From Acorus gramineus (Eukaryota; Streptophyta; Magnoliopsida; Acorales; Acoraceae): 64,000 bases of DNA. Below the pieces are notes generated by a model that had not been told where the DNA came from, ran no database searches, and saw nothing but the letters and a program-made list of their open reading frames with translations. The stretch covers positions 6,811,813-6,875,812 of the forward strand of contig CM060852.1 in the NCBI GenBank assembly GCA_030737835.1, in the 5' to 3' direction. Position 1 is the first letter of the stretch, and every line of letters begins with the position of its first letter. Positions 34,931 to 45,847 of the stretch are shown one piece after another. The translations under genes were made by a program, and so were the position numbers.

Positions 34931-37900
34931 ATGGAACCTGCAGTCACATCTCGTCATGGAAGGGGAGAGATAGGTTGCAATTTCAATCCTATTGATGTAG
35001 TAAGTCACAGCCATGTACATTTCTTCCAGGCCATTAAAGGGGGCTCAGTCATAAAAGTACGCAACATTGATTATTTTGAAAGGCCAGCATTTAGATTCAA
35101 AGATATCAATGCTATATATGAATCAGAAACTGGCAAGTTTAATTTAAGGTCCAGATCTCAAAGGAATAGAAATCGGAATTCTGTGTCTTCCAACCCAATC
35201 ATGCTTGGATATTCTTTATCTGATGAATGTGATTTTGATGGAGGAGTCTCTATTGGAGATGGCGTTGTTGATGGATATGCACCTGGATCTGACAGGAATC
35301 CTCCATGCAAAAATGGAGGCAATGGAGAACCAAATGATATTAACTTCAATGCCCTAACTTTGATGGAGCTACGGGCAAGATGCAAAGCGAAAAAGAGGAA
35401 AGCTCTTAATCCTGTCAAATCAGAAATATCTGAGGACGAGAGCTTAAATTGTGATGATGTCTCGAAAAATGGTCATGTGCATCTGAAAGAAGTGAACCTT
35501 GAAGAGCCCCTCATCAATATGAAATTAAAGGCGTTGAAGAAGTGCACATCAGAGAGAAAGAGAAGAAAAAAAACACAGAATCCATTGGACATGAGTGACA
35601 TTCCCATAGTTGCAGCTACAGACAGAGAACTGAAAAACCAGGGGCATTCTATGCAAAGTACTGGGAATCTACATGTTCCATGTAACATTAAAATTGAAAT
35701 TATGGAGGTTGATACCTTGGATTCCACTAGCAGCATCTCTGTTGCTGATGATTTGACCTCCAAATCCCCAGTTGATGTAGCCTTTCCCTGTGTGTCATCT
35801 GCTGAGGTCTCTGGGACAATCGATGTAATTGGGTCCATCGAGCCTTCTGAGAGTTCTGTAGAGAGAGATATTGGTCATCTTTGTGGACTAAGTGAAGTTC
35901 AAATTGAAAATGTGGAATCTGACACTTTAGATCGCCAGAGCAAAATTCTGGATGCTGGTTGTTCTGTCAGCTGTTGCCAGTCTGAAAAACAAACATGGAA
36001 ATTTGTCCAAGGAATTGCTGCACAAGAAAATCATATGGCATGTGAAATTGAATCTGATAATATTTCCTCTGCACGTGAAATATATGGAAGCTTTGATTCT
36101 GCCTCTGAATGTAATAAAAAATTTGATTTGCCTGGAGACTCGCATGCAGAGTTGCCGGAGAGAGATATTGGGGGTGATGTAATCATTGGAGAACTGCATT
36201 CTTTCACTGGTGGGCTTCTAGAATGTCCTGTTAATGGAGCTTCTAATGAGTACGTAGAGCTTGATAATTTAGTGTCGTCACATATTGTTAAGGAGAACTC
36301 TGAAGTTATTACTTCATTGAATTCTTTGGAGACAGCAGCTGCTCAAGGTGCTCCCTTCTATCCTCCAGCAAATGAACCTACAACAGAACCAGTATATTCT
36401 GGCAGCCCAAATTCAGAATTCACTGCTATCAGCCTCAGTTCTGAAAATAGCATTTCCAGTACTCCTGCCATTCCTGAGGAGCTAAGTTTGTTCCAGACTC
36501 AGAGGGGCACAAAAAGTGAGATACTTGACTCCCCCACTGTTAGCAGTTTCCATGTCACTGAAAGAAAAGGCGAAACAGATTATTTTGAACCAACTATGGA
36601 AGTAGAATGTGCCAGGATCTCGAATGAGCAAATACCCAGCGAGAGTAAGTCAACGGCTACTCATGGAAAGAATCCCCAATCTGATGCTCATATTTCACAG
36701 GCCTCTGAAGAAGTACTCGTATCCTCTAATTGTGAGGAACCACAGCAATTCAATAAAAATGAACCAGGCAGTAACTGCTTCAATGTAGGCTCTTATTCTG
36801 TTGAGGCAGATGATCTTATGGAGCATAAACCAGATGTAGGGTTCAAAAACTACCCAACAAAACTGTTTTCTACAAGAAAGGTGTGGAATCATTACTGTAA
36901 AATTTGACTATATTCTTCTAGTTGCTAAATTTGCATTATGACATAAAAGTTCATTGCAGACAATTTCTCCAACTTCTCAGGAGAAGCTCCGTCGTGTGGC
37001 ACATGCTGCAGAGTCCAATGCCAATGCAGAGCTTTCAAGTAAGTAAAATTTTTCTCATTTGTGGTTTCCTTTTACTCTGTCTAAGAAAGGATGTTATCTG
37101 TTTCAGAGAGTCGGAAGAGAGTTTGGTACGATGAATGCCCTAAGAACAAAATATCTTCATCAATAGCTGGTCATGAAGAAGGTGAGGCAGAGGTGAGCCC
37201 TGAGAAGGGCATCAAGAAACTGGAGGAGGACAATGATAGGTCTCCTACTCCAGTTACCAGAGGCATTCTCAAGTCTTCACATTCTTCTTGCACCAACTGC
37301 TCTTTCATCCATGACCAGACTGATAAAGTTATCACATTCTCCCAGAGGCAGATGAAAGATATTGAGGTCCTTGCGCTGAAACTCTTAAGAGGGTTAAACA
37401 GCATGAGAGATATAGTGAGAGAAAATTTATTGGAAGCATGCCCATCTGCTGATTCAAAGTATACGGTTGATGAGGTATGCTCATGAGTATTCTAAAATTC
37501 CTATTGTATGTACAGTAGATGACCAAAGCCATGCATGCATGGGTACAGCTTCACTATACGTACTTAAAAGCTTTAGTAATTTATGCACACAAAGAAGCAT
37601 GTTGGACCCTAACTTATAGGACTGCATGCATTCAGTAACTTAGCATCATGATCCTGCCACTCCAATGATGGTCTTACTAGCCAATCATTGGATACCCGTG
37701 GTCAGGCTGAAACAGCATAAAGACCACATCCCTGATATGGTTTTAGCATATCTTTGTAATGACATGATGCATTGTACATCTGTCTCTTTGGTTCTTCATG
37801 TCTTGATTTTTCTATTTGTGATTTTTGCCCTTGATTCTTCTATATCACAGATGAGGCTGGCTTCTGAGGAAGCATCACAGCTTGAAGCGAAAACTAGAAA

Positions 37901-38198
37901 GTATTTGTCCGTGATGACAAAGGACTGCCATCGTTTTTGTAAAATAATGGTTTGTATTCCCATTTCATCTTACTCCAACATGCACAACATCTACTTGTAT
38001 TCATATCCATATCTAACTCCAGTTCTGCCTTGTTGATTACAGAAATCCGCAGAAACCAAAGCTCCTACAATCATGAGTAAAGATCAAAATAGTAGGAAGA
38101 AAATAACATTTGCAGATGAAGCTGGTGGCCTGCTATGCCAGGTCAAAATTTTCCACGAACAACCAGCTCCAGCTATGGTCTCTGAAAATGATAGCTGA
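34931..38198 (+). CDS. Uncharacterised plant protein, 883 aa, 5 coding exons
   Basis: Coding exons 34931-36880, 36960-37038, 37107-37474, 37851-37949 and 38043-38198; frames join cleanly, with the second intron in phase 1. A non-coding first exon probably ends at 32941 (CTCAG|GTGAGT), followed by a 2-kb intron with acceptor TTGCAG at 34904. I recognise no named domain. Two basic clusters look like nuclear signals: KAKKRK at 152-157 and ERKRRKK near 208-214. The long middle is acidic, Ser/Glu-rich and probably disordered. The C-terminal third carries the parts most like a conserved domain: ILKSSHSSCTNC, VITFSQRQMKDIEVLALKLL, a helical KYLSVMTKDCHRFCKIM, and KKITFADEAGG near 850-861. E2F-type promoter sites suggest a proliferation-linked nuclear role; this is inference. 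Confidence 0.8.
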
Positions 38199-39067
38199 TC
38201 AGTAGCCATGGAAAATTTACCACAGAAAATTCAATAGGGGTACAGGAATCCATTTGTTTATATCTCAAGCAATCTGATGGCTAAAATTTGGATATAATAA
38301 CAATTTTATATTCCAAAAGTGTATTAGAACCTGAGACCATCACAGGTCAATGCTTCATTCCTGGTATTCCCAATCAAGATTCTCTTCAGGTTCTTGACGT
38401 GCTCTGTGCTCTGAATTGTTCCGGTTTCAACTTTTTGCAGCTACTTGGGTTCTGCACATACCAAATTTGTCCATTGGTTGCTGTGTGTGCTATTCACCAA
38501 GGAGAAATTTTTTGTGTGGTTGTTGAGCTTTGCTCTATCAATTTGTATCCATCTAACTTTAGTTCAGATTGAAAGGTTGTTTGTTGGCACTGGTATATAA
38601 TGATAAATGAATGTCCTGTTATATCTGTCTAAATTTAGGTGGACTTTGAAGTTTGACGACTTTTATATTTGTCTAGAGTAATATGGGATTTTAGCTACAG
38701 CCTAAGGTTGTTCTATGCTTCATATCTTTGTATTATGTAGATAAATTCCCATATTAGGTACTGTTTTTTTCTGGCGATTAACTAAAATTTTAAATTTTTA
38801 AAACAAAAACAAACCCTGGAAAGATGATCAGTGGAGGTGTGTTATGTTTGTATCTTCGAAAAAATATTAACATTAAATTTTATAAAAGTATATACCCTAT
38901 TAGATAAGGTATATCATTTAAAAAAAAACAATAACCTGTGCAATCTGAGTTTTATACTGTAAAATGATACATTCGATCAAATGCAGTAGCATTTGTAATC
39001 CACACCATTTTTTTTTCTTAAATCATACACTCTAGTATTGAAGTATATATTGCTATATAAAAATGAA
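38199..39067. other. 3' flank of the 883-residue gene, no further gene
   Basis: Contains its likely 3' UTR (to about 38700) and AT-rich sequence. The 94-codon frame at 38288-38572 has no family features and is probably UTR. Confidence 0.5.
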
Positions 39068-39549
39068 GAGTTAAAAACATCCAAGTCCTCGCAAACATGG
39101 GTAATTCCAGATAAGTCTTTATCAAAGTTGGGGTAGACGTACAAGTCCTTAAAAACTCACAAAACCCATATACATCTCTGGTTTCAACAAAAATTAATCC
39201 GCCCAACATACCCTACTTAACTTTAACCTTATCATGAAATGATTAAATTATTCTCAAATTTTTAACCGTTTTCAAACAATACCTAAATGAAAATGAAAAA
39301 ACATAAAAGTCTTACAAGGATAATTTGATTTTTGTATGGATTAATTTGTTTTTATGATTGATTATGGAGATTATAATGTTTACACAATTATATAATAATA
39401 AAAATATTCTGTCAAATTTGAATGAAAATTTCATCCGAGGATAATAATTAGGTTTTTGAGTTTTTAAGGACTCATGTGTCTTGCCTCAACTTTCACAGGG
39501 ACTTATATAGGATTACCCATATTTGTAAGGATGGAGATGTCTTTAACCC
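39068..39549. mobile_element. Mutator-type MITE (482 bp)
   Basis: Flanked by an exact 9-bp duplication AAAAATGAA (39059-39067 and 39550-39558), the Mutator hallmark. Inverted repeats of about 95 bp with roughly three-quarters identity: left GAGTTAAAAACATCCAAGTC, right (reverse complement) GGGTTAAAGACATCTCCATC. Both arms continue through ATGGGTAAT and AGTCCTTAAAAACTCA. The interior is AT-rich and non-coding. Confidence 0.8.
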
Positions 39550-39974
39550 AAAAATGAAATGTATAATGAGATACAATATTATTATTTTTTCTTTTTGAAA
39601 AAAGGAAAGAAAAAAAATTTACTTTTTATATTATGACTTGGGTTTGTTTAAAAGTTGAAAATTCTCAAACTCAGATCCAAATACATTTTTATCATTTAGC
39701 TTTTCAAACCACAATCTTCATTTTAAAGCAAAAAAATCTTACGTTTGAAAATCATATTAAAACATAGCTTTTCAAAAACTGAGTTTAAAACATAAAATTT
39801 TAAGAATCTCGTAATTTCAATCCTATAATCATTATCATCATAGTGTATGAGATTATAACATGGACATAATTTATCAACACTGAAAAAAAAATCATGAACT
39901 TATTCTTTGTCTCATTATGAGTGAAACAATACACTAATTATATATCTCATTCACATACAAAACTTGTCAACCTG

Positions 39975-40440
39975 TTAAGCCCTTGTTTGAAACGGGGATA
40001 GATTTTATTCTTGGGTATACATTTATCCAAGCATAAGTGAGTATAAATAAGAATAAAGTGATTTTATGTTTGGTTGTGTTTTGAATTATTCTCATTGGTA
40101 AACGTAAGAATAAATGTTTTGTTGTTTGAGTAAAATATGAATAAAATATAGATAAAGATTTATAAAAGATGAAAAAATAATGATAGTTGATTTGATAAGT
40201 GATTTTATAAGAGGTGATAACAGTTGATTTGACAGTTAACCCATATATTCTTTGAATGAAATAACCTATGATAACTTTTAATTACAGGAGTTGATTCGAA
40301 TTCATATATCACTTACTTTATATCAGTTTATTCTGACATACTTTATCAAGGGTTATCCAGGACAAACAAACACATTTTATCTCTTATTTGAGGTTATCCA
40401 AAATTATCCGGGAGCTTATTCTCAAAACAAACTGGGGTCA
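39975..40440. mobile_element. Possible small DNA transposon remnant
   Basis: The left end (agcccttgtttgaaacgggg) and the reverse complement of the right end (gaccccagtttgttttgaga) are loosely similar, and the interior resembles the repeat near 8780-8960. There is no target-site duplication that I can defend. Confidence 0.3.
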
Positions 40441-41815
40441 AGGGGATCACAGTCACTGAGCGTCAGCTTCGTTGGGTAAACGGAAGAGCCACGCTACACC
40501 CACAGTACGGACGTGGATGCATGAGGGACAGATGTTGAGCGGCATTACGTTGTTCGACCGAATTCGTTTTCATAAAACCGTAAGACGCGTTTGTTTCGCG
40601 GCTCTGCTTCCCCCGTTGGCGCGAGCGCGCTCTCTCCCGCTCGCGGCGAAGTTTCTCTGCATTTCCAGCGCACACACTTTTAACGCTGAAGACATGCGCA
40701 CGCCGACAGTGCCACGTTGCAGGCAACATTCGCTCTCCCACTTTCAGAAGCACCATCAGTCCTCATATCTCTGTCTCTCTCTCATTTTTTGAGTTTCCCA
40801 TTGGATTTTTCTGGTTCTTCGGACAACACTCCAAACCTCGAAAACCCAAACCAGGGCCCTCTTTATCCCAATAGTTACCCGCCCGTCTATTCAGGGCTAC
40901 ATTTCAGTCTCAACAAATGACGTCAAAAAATCATGTCATATGCGCATGAACAACTTAATAAACACAATCATGCCATCACAATAACAAACACGATTTACTC
41001 ACTCGTGCCTTGAACAAAAGTTTTGGAGAGCTCGTACATCCAGGCCCGGTTTGGATATGCAGTGAGACGCATTGTGCATTGGGAACGTAATATAATGCAA
41101 ACAAAATTTGACATTGACATCTTTTTTTATGCATTTACGACGCTTAGAAAAACCTTTTTTTTATTGTGTTCTTGATCCCTTCAACTCTATGTTTCAAGTT
41201 TTACTTTTAAACATTATTCATATATTATGATAACACAATATATATTAAATATAAATTTTATTACATAATATGAAGATTAATTTTTTTAAAAAAATATAAT
41301 AATATATAACGATATTATTTTAATTGATAAATATATAATTAAAAATATAATTTACCAATAAACTGTTGTACGCGGGGCCTATGTATGATCATTTTCTAAA
41401 GCGGTTTAAGTAAAAAAAGGTCAATTAAAAGAATTAAAGAAATTAAAACTGGTTATAGACTGTCATAAATCCGGTCAATGTGCGTCGAAACAGCCATGCT
41501 CGTCGCGTGTCCCTAGGACACGTGTCACATGTTCAATCGACAATCCCTTTCAACTAACTTGTTCAACAAGCCAGCAAAGCAAAAACCGAAACGCTTTCCG
41601 TGTGGTTTTTTTCTGCCTGGCTTACTCATTCGTTGATCATCACCGTTGGATCGGTGGGTCTTCAAAAAAAAGGGGAAAAATTAATTAGGGTCCCCGCCTA
41701 TTATTTTAGATCACTAAAGAATTTTTAGATTTTTTTTAGATTTTTACGTTAATGAAAAATTATTTTTAAGTTCCTCTAATATAAAAAATGTAATCTCTCT
41801 TTCAAATATTTTATT
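40441..41815. other. GC-rich patch then AT-rich DNA, no recognised gene
   Basis: The stretch 40450-40790 is unusually GC-rich with CpG, followed by CT-rich sequence (ctctgtctctctctcat), so it may be a promoter/leader or a captured gene fragment. Its overlapping frames on both strands (106 and 97 codons) match nothing I know. From 40960 on it is AT-rich with no features. Confidence 0.4.
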
Positions 41816-42035
41816 TTAGTACACATTTAACACTCTTCAATATATTGTCAAGAATCTCCAGTACACTGTTAAAATTCTTTATTACATTGTTAACTTCTAC
41901 AAAATGACATGTGTCAAATTATTCTAGTACATTGTAAACATTTTTCAATACATTGTTAAGTATCTCTAATATATTGATAATATTTTTTAATAAATTATCT
42001 AAAATTTTCAATTCATTGTTAACCTATTCAAGTAT
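41816..42035. repeat. Degenerate short tandem repeat
   Basis: At least six loose units built on (c/t)a(g/a)tacattgttaa-type sequence, spaced about 25-30 bp apart, between 41816 and 42035. Strongly diverged. Possibly the subterminal repeats of a lost transposon. Confidence 0.5.
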
Positions 42036-42421
42036 TTTCAATATTTTTAAATCACATCTTACTATAAGGATTGAAAGATAATTTTGTCGTATTGTAAGAA
42101 TCTAAAAAATCCCTTAAATTTTTTTTAAAAACATGTAAATAATACATAATGATCACATGATCCTATTTAATTTCTTAAAAAAAAAAAAACTGTTTAAATA
42201 CAAAAATAAAAATGTTATCTTCTGTTTTGGTCTTTGTACGATAATATTTGGGGGGCGTAAAACACGCAGGCGAAGTGACCCCGTCGCAGAGCCAACGTCC
42301 AATCCGATTTGGACGCTTCAGTCACACCTCTCCTGCCGGCTTTTTCTTTTATTTTTTTTTATTTAAATAAATAAATAAATCCATTTTATGTACAGTTCAA
42401 TCTTCACTGTATACAAACAGG

Positions 42422-42428
42422 TATATAA
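42422..42428 (+). promoter_or_regulatory. TATA box of the OVATE family gene
   Basis: TATATAA lies 59 bp before the chosen start codon, predicting a 5' UTR of about 30 bases. Its position argues against the upstream in-frame ATG at 42391, which lies before the TATA box. Confidence 0.6.
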
Positions 42429-42486
42429 TGCTTTCTCTCTTCTCATAGAAGCCACTCGAAGTAAAGTTAATAAAAGAGAAGAAGAC

Positions 42487-43326
42487 ATGGCGAAGAATTT
42501 TAAGATGAAGATCTCTCGAGTCATGACATCCATCCTACCGCCGGAAGAGGAGTCCCCGACCGGAAGCAACCGCCACCGCCGCCGCCGCCGCCGCCGCCAC
42601 GTGTCGGTCGTCTCCGTCGGCTGCGGATGCCGGTCCTCCCTCCTCCGCCGCCTCCGCCGCAAACCCTCCTCCCATCAGCAGCCTCATCCGACGACGTGGC
42701 ACGTCCTGGCGGCGACGGACGATGCGCCTCGCCGGAAGGTCGACTCCGACGACGGCGTCGTCGAGGATCTCGATCGCTTCCTCCCCTCGATCAAGAACCG
42801 GCCGTGCATGGAAATCGAGGAGAAGAGGAGACACGGATCACGAGGCGGCGGTATTGGTGGTCGGATCAGCATCTCGAACTCCTCCGCCGACAACAACTGG
42901 TTCAGCAGCGAAGGCGACGACGAGAGGGAAGACGGCGACAACGACGACGAAACAGAGACCCTCGTCTCCTCCACCGACACGTCGTCCGACTTCTTCAAGC
43001 CGAGGAGGAGGAAGTCTAAGAAGAAGAAGAGGAGGATGACGTCATCTCGACCTTTGGTGACGTGCGGGATGGAGGGGAAGGTGATGGAAAGCGTTGCCGT
43101 GGTGAAGAGGTCGAAGGACCCGAGAGGGGACTTCAGGAGGTCCATGGTGGAGATGATACTGGAGAAGGACATGTTCGAAAAGAGGGAGCTGGAGCAGTTG
43201 CTGCGTTGTTTCCTGTCACTCAACCAAAGCTGTCACCACGAGGTGATCGTCGATGCGTTTTCCGAGATCTGGGTCGCGCTCTTCTGCGGACAATCGATGT
43301 TGTACTCTGCTTCTAGGTTCCTATGA
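42487..43326 (+). CDS. OFP: OVATE family protein (transcriptional repressor), single exon
   Basis: 279 residues without introns, as is usual for OFPs. OFPs are nuclear, plant-specific repressors that bind TALE homeodomain (KNOX/BELL) proteins and TRM proteins and shape organs. The C-terminal OVATE domain (DUF623) spans about residues 200-267: ESVAVVKRSKDPRGDFRRSM, MILEKDMFEKRELEQLLRCF, then NQSCHHEVIVDAFSEIW. The N terminus MAKNFKMKISRVM fits OFP starts, which is why this Met is chosen over one 33 codons upstream. Basic clusters RHRRRRRRRH and RRRKSKKKKRR are probable nuclear signals; between them is an acidic linker (EGDDEREDGDNDDE). The coding sequence is very GC-rich, and opposite-strand frames over it are shadows. 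Which OFP subclass is not resolved. Confidence 0.93.
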   Translation: MAKNFKMKISRVMTSILPPEEESPTGSNRHRRRRRRRHVSVVSVGCGCRSSLLRRLRRKPSSHQQPHPTTWHVLAATDDAPRRKVDSDDGVVEDLDRFLPSIKNRPCMEIEEKRRHGSRGGGIGGRISISNSSADNNWFSSEGDDEREDGDNDDETETLVSSTDTSSDFFKPRRRKSKKKKRRMTSSRPLVTCGMEGKVMESVAVVKRSKDPRGDFRRSMVEMILEKDMFEKRELEQLLRCFLSLNQSCHHEVIVDAFSEIWVALFCGQSMLYSASRFL

Positions 43327-43659
43327 TTTTATTAAGCTTGTGTTTATAGTGTGTGTATGGAAACCGTGTTTTCTGTGTTTAAAAGAATGTTTAACGGTTT
43401 GATTGAATTGATTGCTTTTGAATTTTTATTTATTTTTAAAAAAAATGAGGAGGGTTAGCTTTGTTTGTTTGGTTCGGAAGTCAAAAGCGGTTCGAGGCGA
43501 GGGGAGCTGGGGGTGTTTCCCGCGGTTTACGAATCTGATTATGTTAAAACGAGAGGAATTCGTGAGTAGCCACTGACCACCAGCCTCGTTTGCATCTGCT
43601 TTCTTTTCTTGTGTGAGGCAAGAATTCTGTTTAAAAGTTATACGGTAATAATAATAAAG

Positions 43660-44700
43660 ATAATATTACATACAATCATATTAGTTGTGATTGACAATCG
43701 CGTAAGTCAATAATAAATTCAAAATCGAACACAAAAATGAAACATCACATCACACGAAGAACACAAGATATACGTTGTTCGACCTATGTCAATATTTATG
43801 AGGTAAAAACATAGAATCCACGATTGTCTTCTCAACAGTGGTATCAGAACTTTAGATTCCGACCTATTTAAAGAACGAGGATCAATGGCGACACGGGTCG
43901 ATGAATCTATACCGTCGACGGATGTACTGTTGGAAACTCCAACAATGATGTGTCATATAGGGTTTCATGCGAAGGAGGAAAAAAAATCATGCAAGGTTGC
44001 AAGGAGCACTCGGTGGTGGAAGCGGCATATCTATTCAGGTGTGCAATGATGATACCAATTTGTTGCGGATCCAAAATCCACCAAGAAGCGGATGCAAGAC
44101 ACGAACATGCAGAGACGCTCGGGGTACAAAATTCGCAGTGACACGCGAAGGCACGTGGGCGAATCACGTGAAGCGTGGGTGCGGAGTTTGTATAAAAGAA
44201 GATGGAACATTGCAACACGGTCTAAGGCGTTCTACACCGGGTACTGAAGGAGCCACCCCATGTGGTTCGGATAAAAGAGCAAGTCTAGCGATCTCGCATG
44301 TTCAAGGTGGAGGTAAGATCCAGATCTTCTTTGGAGATCCACGAGGAGCGTGGAATAGATGCACGTGAAATCAAGTCATGGCATTGACTTGAAGATGCGC
44401 GATTACTGAGTCTGACTTAGGGGTTGGTCTATGATAAGGCGAGCGCAAGCTTATGGATCCAACAAAATTGGACGGTACAGATGCCCGGAAGAAAAAATTC
44501 CTAAAATCCATTCAAGGTGGAGTTCTATAGAGCGGGTCTAGTATACAAAAAGACTCGTGATAGTGACTTGAAGGCTAATGAAGCTCAAGGAAGTCGAAGA
44601 CCACTTGATTGCAAGTGGAGGTGCTCAAGGAATTTATTAGGTAATTGTACCAACTCTAACATCCAGTAATAAACCATTATCAATGTTACTAAAAATTAAA
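43660..44700 (+). mobile_element. Ty1/copia leader remnant
   Basis: TGGTATCAGAAC at 43839-43850 is a good match to the plant tRNA-iMet primer-binding site (TGGTATCAGAGC), preceded within two bases by CA and by LTR-like sequence including acacaagatatacgttgttcgacc, typical of copia LTR 3' ends. Downstream sequence is leader-like; near 44466 aaattggacggtacagatgc resembles a decayed gag start. There are no open gag or pol frames and no second LTR. Limits are approximate. Confidence 0.45.
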
Positions 44701-45767
44701 GCACGGGAGCGGGGAAGAGTTCTCGATTAGGTGAGCCGTGGAACTCATGCCCCCGACGCCCGTGTTTACCAACATGAGCCATGATAGAAAAACATTGTTT
44801 TCAAATCTTCTCTACCACAGAGAGAAATGGTCTTTAAATGTCATTTTTGAATTGACAATGCTAACGCAATTTTTTTGTTTTCATTGGGATGGTGTTCCGT
44901 TGCGTTAACCAACTCAAAGTCTACAAAAACGCATTCTCAAACGTAAAGGTGGCGCCACATATAATGTGGTGGGGTCAATTGATCTCATCACATTTAAAAA
45001 AAAAGAAAATGATTCACAGGCCCCATCTTTTTAAGCCCCATATACATAATACATATTTTACTCTTTTGTGTTTTTTTTCTTTATTCGGTAACTGTTCCGA
45101 TAATCAATGAGACAATTATAATTATTCTCTTCCACCTATATAGAATTAATGACGGTGACAATAAATCATTTCCATTTATAATTCACGTTTCTTGTTTTGA
45201 TTTTGGATTCATTCTAATTGAATTATTTATACAATTATAATTAATAGTTCATTTTCTTTTTAAAACACCATTATTGTTTTTAAAAATACCTAGCACGAGA
45301 TTGAAAATGATTTATGTTTATGCTGTTGTGTTGTAATTACTTGATTTTACATATTTATAGTTGTTGAATCTGGTCTTTGATTGTAAATTATTTTTATTGG
45401 TATGTTCTTTCATTTTAGATGATCTAACACAAATATTCTAAATTCGTTTAAAATTTTATTTTTTGTTTGAATTCAAATTCATATTTAAATGTATAGTAAC
45501 ACTTTTTTTTAATTTTCTTTGAAAGTGAGTTACATTTCACTTGTCATATAATTCACATTTCAATTGTCATATACATGTGTAGTAACACTTGAATTCTATG
45601 TCATATACAAAGAAACATACATTTGATTTTGTCAGTTACATTTAATAATCAAATGTAAATTCAATTCTAAAAATGTCAGTTACATTTATCAAATAATGAA
45701 TTACTTTTATTATGCTTAGTTACATATAAAAACATATAAAAAGTCATATACGAATAATCAATTATGT
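44701..45767. other. AT-rich intergenic DNA
   Basis: No gene seen. From about 45490 to 45760 a motif around cagttacattt and tcatatac recurs loosely five or more times, suggesting a diverged short repeat. Confidence 0.45.
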
Positions 45768-45847
45768 GGGGGATGAAGTCAGGTCATCCACTTCTGAGCC
45801 GGATCAACGTAGATCCAGGATTTTTGACGTAGGTCTGAGACGATGCT
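45768..45847 (-). mobile_element. Older LTR-retrotransposon remnant, left piece
   Basis: Together with the sequence resuming at 55573, this was continuous before the gypsy-type element inserted. On the minus strand the joined piece runs from an LTR-like region into leader-like sequence. Family is not certain. Confidence 0.35.

Noticed and set aside
42535..43223. Several long frames opposite or shifted against the OVATE gene
   Set aside because: They are shadows of a GC-rich coding exon; only the frame ending in the OVATE domain is biologically sensible.
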